Shown: piece after piece, positions 1 through 4,887 of the stretch
Layout: each line of letters begins with the position of its first letter
Numbering within the stretch: the first letter of the stretch is position 1
Assembly: GCA_910585855.1 (NCBI GenBank)
Contig: CAJUGZ010000296.1
Location: 1-5,164 of the forward strand
Source of the DNA: an uncultured Lachnospiraceae bacterium
GTDB lineage: Bacteria > Bacillota_A > Clostridia > Lachnospirales > Lachnospiraceae
Direction: 5' to 3'
DNA length: 5,164 bases
Notes under the pieces: generated by a model
Seen by the model: only the letters and a program-made list of their open reading frames with translations
Database searches by the model: none
What the model was told of the DNA's origin: nothing
Position numbers and translations under genes: made by a program

Positions 1-90
1 CTTTTTGGAAACCGGAACAGCAGGCTGCCCACCGTTTTCGAATCTGGCGTCCTCAATTTTTAAATTTATAAGTTTATCCTGAGCAGACCT
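1..90 (+). repeat. Dispersed repeat, copy A (left edge, probably cut by the window)
   Basis: Bases 1-53 match the reverse complement of 4932-4984 at 49 of 53 positions; the differences are at 25, 28, 32 and 40. Beyond a diverged stretch the match resumes: TAAGTTTATCCTG at 69-81 equals the complement of 4902-4914, and CAGACCT at 84-90 equals the complement of 4888-4894. The repeat begins at the first base of the window, so it probably extends further left. In one frame it reads FWKPEQQ then RFRIWRP before a stop, but all four differences between copies change an amino acid, so it does not look like a conserved protein. It is more likely a dispersed intergenic element. The repeat itself is certain; its nature is inferred. 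Confidence 0.8.
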
Positions 91-147
91 AAGATGCCTT
101 GCAGCGTCTAAGTGCCGACCGGAAATGATAACTCTTAGCAGACCTTC
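82..147 (+). repeat. Short direct repeat AGCAGACCT bounding an intergenic segment
   Basis: AGCAGACCT occurs at 82-90 and again at 137-145. The second copy continues as GCAGACCTTC (138-147), which is found exactly at 3623-3632 in the intergenic element downstream of the cobO-like gene. The 46 bases between the copies contain no reading frame of note. This may be the end of the same dispersed element family as copy A, or a related small element inserted next to it. Short matches like this could partly be chance; the 10-base identity with 3623-3632, followed by T-rich sequence in both places, makes a shared origin more likely. Confidence 0.4.
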
Positions 148-151
148 TTTC

Positions 152-165
152 TGTAAACATTTACA
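152..165. promoter_or_regulatory. Palindromic operator-like site, similar to a CcpA cre box
   Basis: TGTAAACATTTACA has perfect 6-base arms (TGTAAA and TTTACA) around CA. It fits the catabolite-control cre consensus TGWAANCGNTNWCA at every fixed position except the central G, which is A here. It lies about 175 bases before the chemotaxis gene and about 80 bases upstream of the candidate promoter, so it could activate that promoter. It could also be an incidental AT-rich palindrome at the end of the neighbouring repeat. Confidence 0.3.
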
Positions 166-245
166 ATAAAGTGACATAGAAAGATTCTTTTTATCCTTGC
201 TTTTTATCTAACAACAACAGGAATTTATAAAATTCGTGAAAAAGG

Positions 246-274
246 TTGCAAAAAAAGTGAAAATCTCTTATCAT
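246..274 (+). promoter_or_regulatory. Candidate housekeeping promoter for the chemotaxis gene
   Basis: TTGCAA at 246-251 and TATCAT at 269-274 are separated by 17 bases, a normal sigma-A arrangement with 4/6 and 5/6 consensus matches. It would give a 5' leader of about 60 bases before the ATG at 341. I saw no clear motility-sigma (sigma-D, TAAA...GCCGATAA) promoter in this gap, although such a promoter is common for receptor genes. AT-rich DNA yields such matches easily, so this is tentative. Confidence 0.35.
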
Positions 275-340
275 GATACTAAGAAAAAATACATGACATA
301 ATGAAATCGAATCAATAAGAAAGAATACGAGGTTAATATA

Positions 341-1708
341 ATGAAGATTGGAAATAAAAAATCGGCACTTATTCAAGCAGTTTCCAAGTTAAAAAAAGCA
401 GACTACTCAAGAGAACCAGAATTAAATGCCATCTATAAAAGATTAGCAAGCGGAAGAAAGCAATTTGCAGATATCTTTGAGAAAAATATTAAAGCCGTAA
501 TGGAAATCAGTTCTTTAGATTTAAAAATGCAGCATCAGACAGAAGAAATTATGAATATCTCTCAAAGTGTAGCAAAAGCTACCGAAACGATCTTTGGAAC
601 CTCAGAGTATAAAACAGCCGGTACAGCAAATAACCAGCATGAGGAACTTACCAGTACGATTATTCAAGTATCCTCTCAAACAGAAGAAGTCTATCAAAAA
701 ATTGAATCCGGTCAAAATGAATTAACTACCATTAAAGAACTCTCTGATCAGACAATCCATATCTCTACTGAAATGCAGCAGGATATGGACGAATTACTGC
801 GTGTCATTAATCGTATGACAGAAGTTATCTCTGTGATTGATTCCATTTCCCTTCAAACCAATCTATTATCTCTTAATGCTTCTATTGAAGCATCCAGAGC
901 GGGGGAAGCAGGAAAAGGATTTGCTGTAGTAGCCGGAGAAATTCGAAGTTTGGCAGAAGAAACCCAAAAACTTACTAAAAATATGAGTGACTTTGTAGAC
1001 TGTATTAAAACTGCTTCTCAAAAAAGCATGGACAGTGCCAAAAGTACAATTCAATCTCTAAATACAATGACCGAAAAGATCGGAACGGTATGGAAAATTA
1101 ATGATGAAAATCAAAAACATGTTTCTAAAGTCAATGAATCCATCCGTTCGATTGCTGCTGTCAGCGAAGAAATCAGCAGTTCTATGAATGAAATGGAAAA
1201 TCAATTAAAAAACAGTACGACCATTATGCATACTGTCGGACAAGAATTAAAAAATGCAACAAAACCTGTGGTAGAAATTGAAAAAATACTCGATACTACC
1301 ATAAAGCAAATGGGCAGCATGACAACAGATGCCTTTTATCATCTTGAAAATACAGAATTTGCTCAATATGTCAGCAATGCCATTACAGCCCATCAAACTT
1401 GGCTTAGTCATTTAAAACGAATGGTAATGGAACAAACGATTCTTCCGTTACAGCTTGATTCAAGCAAGTGTGGCTTTGGTCATTTCTATTATGCTCTGAC
1501 ACCAGATATTCCAGAGATTCTGCCGATTTGGAAAGAACTTGGTACAAAACATAAACGATTTCATAAATATGGAGCGGAAGCTATTTATGCATTAAACAAT
1601 CAAAATTATGCCAGAGCGGAGCAGATTTATCAAGAAGCTGAACTTTATTCTAGAGAATTGATTTTGGATCTGCAGCGTATGCTTCAGATTGCAAGTAAAG
1701 TTTCATAA
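341..1708 (+). CDS. Soluble methyl-accepting chemotaxis protein with C-terminal CZB zinc-binding domain
   Basis: This 455-residue receptor would signal through CheW and CheA to bias flagellar rotation. The conserved signalling hairpin tip lies at about residues 161-205 (QTNLLSLNASIEASRAGEA, then GKGFAVVAGEIRSLA), inside long helical, coiled-coil-like sequence from about 100 to 330. The usual Asp before EIR is Gly199 here. There is no signal peptide, membrane segment or HAMP domain, so the protein is cytoplasmic. The C-terminus is a complete CZB domain: H351 with W354, C377 in CGFG, and H404/H408 as HxxxH, with the spacing known for this zinc site. CZB receptors of other bacteria sense zinc-linked oxidant signals such as hypochlorous acid; the ligand here is inferred. 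The ATG at 341 has GAGG at 329-332, eight bases upstream. The gene stands alone, facing the sigma-factor operon, and ends at a strong hairpin. Confidence 0.95.
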   Translation: MKIGNKKSALIQAVSKLKKADYSREPELNAIYKRLASGRKQFADIFEKNIKAVMEISSLDLKMQHQTEEIMNISQSVAKATETIFGTSEYKTAGTANNQHEELTSTIIQVSSQTEEVYQKIESGQNELTTIKELSDQTIHISTEMQQDMDELLRVINRMTEVISVIDSISLQTNLLSLNASIEASRAGEAGKGFAVVAGEIRSLAEETQKLTKNMSDFVDCIKTASQKSMDSAKSTIQSLNTMTEKIGTVWKINDENQKHVSKVNESIRSIAAVSEEISSSMNEMENQLKNSTTIMHTVGQELKNATKPVVEIEKILDTTIKQMGSMTTDAFYHLENTEFAQYVSNAITAHQTWLSHLKRMVMEQTILPLQLDSSKCGFGHFYYALTPDIPEILPIWKELGTKHKRFHKYGAEAIYALNNQNYARAEQIYQEAELYSRELILDLQRMLQIASKVS

Positions 1709-1715
1709 TTTTTTT

Positions 1716-1768
1716 AAAGGGGAGGACGCCGAAATAGACCTTCTCTTCGATTTCAGCGTCCCCTTTTT
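1716..1768 (+). terminator. Long hairpin terminator between convergent genes
   Basis: The left arm (from AAAGGGG at 1716, through GACGC at 1725-1729 and GAAAT at 1731-1735) pairs with the right arm (ATTTC at 1750-1754, GCGTC at 1756-1760, CCCTTT to 1766), with a small bulge near 1723 and one C-A mismatch. Five Ts (1764-1768) follow on the plus strand, which suits termination of the chemotaxis gene eight bases after its stop. GTTTCATAA at 1700-1708 and TTATGAAAC at 1767-1775 extend the symmetry outward. On the minus strand the hairpin is followed by only three Ts, so it may also stop the anti-sigma transcript, but less surely. Confidence 0.8.
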
Positions 1769-1779
1769 ATGAAACTAAA

Positions 1780-2553
1780 TTAAGGCAACGTTTCTCCATT
1801 TCTCCATCCATGACCGCCGCCACGTCCATGATATCCGTTTCCCCGATTATTATATGATGAAGAATGATTCTCACTATCCGACGAAAGTCTGTCAATTAGC
1901 TCCCGAATTTCTCTCATTGTCATCCTCTGTACTGTTTCAGAAGTAATATTGGAATCAAGAAGCTGCAATTCCAAAAAAGCTCTATATTTTCCACACGAAA
2001 GCCCCATTTCATGGGCTACGGCAACCTCTTCTGAGGATGCAAAATAACAATAGGTATTGTTCTGCCTTGCCGTACATGCTTCAACCCCCGAAAGGATTTT
2101 AGCGGATCGCTGTCCGTCTGAACCTATTACTGTAATTGTCATAACTTCGTTATCGGATAACAACGCCGTTATAATATCATTATTCAATATTTGTTCAATA
2201 GCATCTGCATAATTCTTATATTTTATATTTAAAGTATCAGAAAACTCTCTCCCATCCTCGTTAAAATCGTTTACAAAAATCACTTGTTCAAACCGATTGA
2301 TGCTCATCTCAATAGAAGGGTTTATATCAATACTGATTTGTGCTATAGGAGTAAAATAAAGCCAATGTCCTCCAAACAGCATAAAGAAAAGACATACACA
2401 TGCTGCAGTATAAAGAAAATATTTCCTATTTTTTGTTTTCAGTTTGGTATATCCTTGTGTTTTCCTTGCGAGAAATGCTTTGGTTTGGTTTTTTAATTCT
2501 TCCTCTGCCTGTACCGAACTGAAGAGTTCTTTAAACATATTATTCATATTCAT
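1780..2553 (-). CDS. RsgI-like membrane anti-sigma factor with SEAL-type Asn-Pro cleavage motif
   Basis: The probable cognate inhibitor of the ECF sigma factor encoded just upstream. Residue numbers here count from a GTG at 2559. An N-terminal cytoplasmic segment of about 45 residues (FSSVQAEEELKNQTKAFLAR) likely binds sigma. One membrane helix follows (about 47-68), then an extracellular RsgI-type middle domain beginning SIDINPSIEMSINRFEQVI. In RsgI proteins the Asn-Pro bond of this motif (N80-P81) is self-cleaved, priming regulated intramembrane proteolysis. A second conserved block (GKYRAFLELQLLDSNIT, then MREIRELI) precedes a Gly/His/Arg-rich tail from about 236. I chose the ATG at 2553 because the ribosome site GGGAGG overlaps the GTG at 2559; an ATG at 2547 is also possible. 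The start overlaps the end of the sigma gene by 14 bases, indicating translational coupling. What disturbs the extracellular part is unknown. Confidence 0.88.
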   Translation of the reverse strand: MNMNNMFKELFSSVQAEEELKNQTKAFLARKTQGYTKLKTKNRKYFLYTAACVCLFFMLFGGHWLYFTPIAQISIDINPSIEMSINRFEQVIFVNDFNEDGREFSDTLNIKYKNYADAIEQILNNDIITALLSDNEVMTITVIGSDGQRSAKILSGVEACTARQNNTYCYFASSEEVAVAHEMGLSCGKYRAFLELQLLDSNITSETVQRMTMREIRELIDRLSSDSENHSSSYNNRGNGYHGRGGGHGWRNGETLP

Positions 2554-3025
2554 AGCCACCTCCCAGCTTTTCTCTTAACATCTGTTTAGAACGAGTCAGG
2601 AGCGTATAAATCGTATTCACATTTTTACCTAAAATACGGCTAATCTGCGGAGCAGTATAATCTTCAAAGTAATGCAGATATACAACATCCCGATATTTTT
2701 GAGGAAGTGAAAATACAGCTTCCCAAACATCTCTGTAATCAGAAGGTAACTCTGTCGATCGTTCTATAATATTATCCAATGAAACAGTATGGCTGCGGAA
2801 AAAGCTTTTCAGTAAATCTTTACAGGCATTGATAGTAACTCGGATAAACCACGCCCTTTCATGCTCATCATTCTCAAAAGAAACGGAACTAAGGACATAC
2901 TTCAAAAACACGGTTTGAAATATATCCTCTGTATCGGCATTATTCTTCAAATGTATCATACAAAGCCGCCGAACGGTATCAGAATACCGTTCAATGGCTC
3001 TGATTGTTTCCTGTTCGCTCCGCAT
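2540..3025 (-). CDS. ECF-type RNA polymerase sigma factor
   Basis: This 161-residue protein has the two-domain layout of extracytoplasmic-function sigma factors. Region 2 (about residues 8-75) includes NNADTEDIFQTVFLKYV and RAWFIRVTINACKDLLKS, for core polymerase and -10 binding. A short linker follows. Region 4 (about 100-157) includes LPQKYRDVVYLHYFEDY and a helix-turn-helix around APQISRILGKNVNTIYTLL, for -35 recognition. Length is usual for the family, and there is no region 1 or 3. The ATG at 3025 has AAGGA six bases upstream. It starts 15 bases after the secreted-protein gene ends, and its 3' end overlaps the anti-sigma gene, so the three are one operon. It is probably held at the membrane by that anti-sigma factor and may transcribe its own operon. 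The exact ECF group cannot be told from this window. Confidence 0.93.
   Translation of the reverse strand: MRSEQETIRAIERYSDTVRRLCMIHLKNNADTEDIFQTVFLKYVLSSVSFENDEHERAWFIRVTINACKDLLKSFFRSHTVSLDNIIERSTELPSDYRDVWEAVFSLPQKYRDVVYLHYFEDYTAPQISRILGKNVNTIYTLLTRSKQMLREKLGGGYEYE
2559..2564 (-). promoter_or_regulatory. Ribosome binding site that decides the anti-sigma start
   Basis: The minus-strand sequence GGGAGG lies inside the last codons of the sigma gene. Its last base is the first base of the in-frame GTG at 2559, so that GTG cannot use this site. The ATG at 2553 sits five bases after GGAGG and the next ATG (2547) eleven bases after it, favouring 2553. Confidence 0.65.
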
Positions 3026-3040
3026 AATGATTCCTTTTTG

Positions 3041-3388
3041 TTATCTGTTGCGCCCGCCCCGAAACCCGCATCCATATCTTCCCCGTCCATTTCCTCTGCA
3101 TTGACCGGCTACATAATTATCACAGATTCCATCACCATCTTCATCCACAAAATTTCCGCCACAGCCAATTCCAGCCATACCACACCAGTGATAACTGCCG
3201 CAGTTATCACAAATACCATCTCCGTCCGCATCCGTATAGATACACATACTCCCAGAATTATCACAGATACCATCGCCATCTGCATCTACAAAATTACATC
3301 CGCCCCTAGGACACGCCGCAAATGCAGTTGTCGCATACATTGATAAAATAACAGTCATTCCTAAAACACTTAAAAATTTTTTTCTCAT
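3041..3388 (-). CDS. Small secreted cysteine-rich protein with three DxDGDGxCDN repeats
   Basis: I recognise no named gene. The 115-residue product starts with a signal peptide (MRKK, a hydrophobic stretch to about 20, then TTAFA before a likely cut after residue 24), so it is exported. The mature part has three near-identical motifs at residues 33-44, 51-62 and 80-91: F/Y-V/T-D-A/E-DGDGICDN. The acidic DxDGDG spacing resembles calcium-binding loops of thrombospondin type 3 repeats, dockerins and EF-hands, so metal binding is likely but inferred. There are 11 cysteines in the mature chain, an odd number. The tail (about 98-115) is rich in Gly and Arg. The ATG at 3388 was preferred to an in-frame ATG at 3463 because GGAGG (3395-3399) lies six bases upstream and the signal peptide begins there. 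It is the first gene of the sigma/anti-sigma operon, so it may be a target or partner of that system. Confidence 0.85.
   Translation of the reverse strand: MRKKFLSVLGMTVILSMYATTAFAACPRGGCNFVDADGDGICDNSGSMCIYTDADGDGICDNCGSYHWCGMAGIGCGGNFVDEDGDGICDNYVAGQCRGNGRGRYGCGFRGGRNR
3116..3292 (-). repeat. Three in-frame 36-base repeats encoding DxDGDGxCDN units
   Basis: The units lie at 3257-3292, 3203-3238 and 3116-3151 (minus strand), encoding residues 33-44, 51-62 and 80-91 of the secreted protein. Their starts are 18 and 29 codons apart, so this is not a simple tandem array. The intervening segments differ in sequence and carry most of the other cysteines plus a His-Trp-Cys segment at 67-69. The protein motif is kept more closely than the DNA, which suggests selection on function and not recent duplication. 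Confidence 0.8.
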
Positions 3389-3432
3389 GATATTCCTCCA
3401 TTCTATTTGATAACCACTTCTGACTTCACTTC

Positions 3433-3462
3433 TAATACGATTCACAGAAAAAAATCCATTCA
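3433..3462 (-). promoter_or_regulatory. Candidate ECF-sigma promoter for the secreted-protein/sigma/anti-sigma operon
   Basis: On the minus strand TGAATG (3462-3457) and CGTATTA (3439-3433) are separated by 17 bases. Many ECF sigma factors use a TGAAAC-like -35 and a CGTNTNA-like -10 at this spacing. Transcription would begin near 3425, giving a leader of about 37 bases with GGAGG before the ATG at 3388. The position suggests autoregulation, but only one instance is visible and no second target is available for comparison. Just downstream, AGAAGTG is repeated with a 12-base period. Confidence 0.4.
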
Positions 3463-3551
3463 AAATTTCAAAATATTTTTATTTTCATTTTTCCCCTTCA
3501 TCTTATCTCAAACTTAACTTAGAAATCCAATTTCCCCATAAAATTTTTTAT

Positions 3552-3632
3552 AGCCGAGCCACGGCAAGGCTTTTTGATAGGCACAATCGGAGATACGATT
3601 CCTTAGCGCAAGTAAGCCCAATGCAGACCTTC
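3552..3632. repeat. Hairpin-rich intergenic element
   Basis: Between the cobO-like gene and the sigma operon lie three consecutive small hairpins: AGCC(3552-3555)/GGCT(3568-3571) enclosing GCCG/CGGC, AATCG(3585-3589)/CGATT(3596-3600), and CTTA(3602-3605)/TAAG(3613-3616). The element ends in GCAGACCTTC (3623-3632), found identically at 138-147. The first hairpin is followed by five Ts on the plus strand and looks like a terminator in that direction, yet no plus-strand gene precedes it. It starts 20 bases beyond the cobO-like stop codon and may form the 3' end of that transcript. A dispersed repeat or a small structured RNA are both possible; I cannot name it. Confidence 0.5.
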
Positions 3633-3651
3633 CTTTGAATTTTAGTGTTCC

Positions 3652-4179
3652 CTAATATTCAATTCCCTCTCTTGCCTTAATCCCCTTTTGATAAGGATGT
3701 CTAATACATTGCATATCTGTAATATAATCCGCATGTTCTAAAAAAAATGAATCTGGTTCTCTCCCGGTAATTACAATTTCTAACTTTTCTGGCTTTTGTA
3801 AAATCAATGCTTCTACTTTTTCTTTATCAATTAAATTCCATATATATGGATAAGTCAATTCATCTAAAACTAGTAAATCAATCATTTCTTCTAAAAGTAT
3901 TTTCTGTATCTTCTCTAAAGTTTGATTGTGAAACTCTGTCACTTCTCTCTTTTCTAAATCATTCATCCGAGATAAAAATCCTAATTCTTTCGGATTTCTG
4001 ATTACTGTTACATTAGAAAGCTGCTTCAAAACTTCTAACTCTCCTGTCTTTGTCCCTTTTAAAAATTGAGCAAAAATCACCTTTTTTCCTCTTCCCACTG
4101 CCCGAATTACAAGTCCTATTGCAGCCGTTGTCTTTCCCTTTCCATTTCCACAGTAAACTTGAATCATTCCCTTTTCCAT
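3652..4179 (-). CDS. cobO: Corrinoid (cob(I)yrinic acid a,c-diamide / cob(I)alamin) adenosyltransferase, CobO/BtuR family
   Basis: The enzyme transfers the 5'-deoxyadenosyl group of ATP to cob(I)alamin or a cobyrinic acid precursor, making the adenosyl cofactor in the cytoplasm (EC 2.5.1.17). The 175-residue length is normal for clostridial members. The family P-loop GNGKGKTT is at residues 11-18, followed by FAQFLKGTKTGE (36-47), a Walker B-like LLVLDELTYPY (102-112), VITGREPD (136-143) and the signature end HPYQKGIKAREGIEY (161-175). All key motifs are present. The ATG at 4179 directly follows the stop of the upstream gene (TAAATG), with AAGGA about ten bases before, so the two are co-transcribed and probably coupled. 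A cobalamin riboswitch is not visible upstream. The symbol is by family; btuR or cobA are equivalents in other species. Confidence 0.93.
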   Translation of the reverse strand: MEKGMIQVYCGNGKGKTTAAIGLVIRAVGRGKKVIFAQFLKGTKTGELEVLKQLSNVTVIRNPKELGFLSRMNDLEKREVTEFHNQTLEKIQKILLEEMIDLLVLDELTYPYIWNLIDKEKVEALILQKPEKLEIVITGREPDSFFLEHADYITDMQCIRHPYQKGIKAREGIEY

Positions 4180-4773
4180 TTATTTTTGTTCCTTTCGATA
4201 GATACATTCTTGATTTTTACAAGCAAAACAAATATCATCCATCCCTTCTTTTAGTTCTTCCACTAATTCTGCAAGGTAAACCACAGATTTTATCGGGATT
4301 ATCATTCCTGACGAATTTAACTGAACTGGTATATTCGGAAACGTTTCCAAAATAGACGGCAAATACTCCAAAGGAAGCTGCTCTCCAAAAAAATAATACT
4401 CTCCCTGCCAAAGCTGCGTTTCCTGATAAATCTGCTGTGCTGTCTGCCGATATGCTTTCTGTAAAAACTCCAAAGCAATACAATCTAACATATAAGCATC
4501 CAAAAGATTTCCCGCCTCACTTTCCAAAGCAATCAACCGATCACTATACTCCGACAAAGTTACAACCACTGCCGCATAACAAGAACAAGGCAGTTCCTCT
4601 ATCTCTTTCTCCCGGCAAATCCGATACCAAGCCTTTGCCCGCACCACACTTCCTAATAACTCCACCATCCAGTCAAACCGCTGAGAATCCCTTTCCTCAA
4701 AATGATATTTCTTTTGTATTTTCCTTCTCTCCTCCTTCGTAAATGAAATCTGTAATCCTATCTGTTTCAACAC
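4180..4773 (-). CDS. Stand-alone B12-dependent methionine synthase activation domain-like protein
   Basis: This 197-residue soluble protein has the marks of the MetH activation domain found as a separate protein in many clostridia. These are an alpha-helical middle with SEAGNLLDAYMLDCIALEFL (84-103), the block LNSSGMIIPIKSV (152-164) like the ESGMM-P-KS motif of that domain, and a C-terminal CxxCxxxxC cluster (C182, C185, C190, as CFACKNQEC) typical of corrinoid-activating relatives and suited to an Fe-S or metal site. In MetH this domain binds S-adenosylmethionine to re-methylate oxidised cob(II)alamin. Here that role is inferred from weak similarity and from the adjoining adenosyltransferase gene, which begins at the base after its stop. 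There is no upstream in-frame ATG: the reading frame opens after a TAA, so I took GTG at 4773, with AAGAAGG ten bases upstream; TTG at 4770 is an alternative. C63 and C65 form an extra Cys pair. Confidence 0.65.
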   Translation of the reverse strand: MLKQIGLQISFTKEERRKIQKKYHFEERDSQRFDWMVELLGSVVRAKAWYRICREKEIEELPCSCYAAVVVTLSEYSDRLIALESEAGNLLDAYMLDCIALEFLQKAYRQTAQQIYQETQLWQGEYYFFGEQLPLEYLPSILETFPNIPVQLNSSGMIIPIKSVVYLAELVEELKEGMDDICFACKNQECIYRKEQK

Positions 4774-4887
4774 CCATACCCTACCTTCTTAAAACCAACC
4801 TCACCACAACTCCAATACAATCATAAACCTTCCCTTCTACAAACTACTATTCTTTCAGTCTGGAGCATACAACCAGAATCCAAATAG

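Noticed and set aside
236..301. Small lysine-rich frame (GTG start, 21 codons) before the chemotaxis gene
   Set aside because: Runs of A in AT-rich DNA give lysine codons by chance. It overlaps the candidate promoter and has only a poorly spaced AGGA upstream.
3116..3292. CRISPR-like array
   Set aside because: The three repeats are in frame within one protein gene, imperfect at DNA level and unevenly spaced.
3389..3463. 25-residue N-terminal extension of the secreted protein
   Set aside because: It would bury the signal peptide, cover the likely promoter, and ignore the strong GGAGG placed for the ATG at 3388.
4013..4355. Overlapping long frames on both strands in the B12 gene region
   Set aside because: They are alternative-frame readings of two genes with clear family motifs and show no ribosome sites or domain signals.
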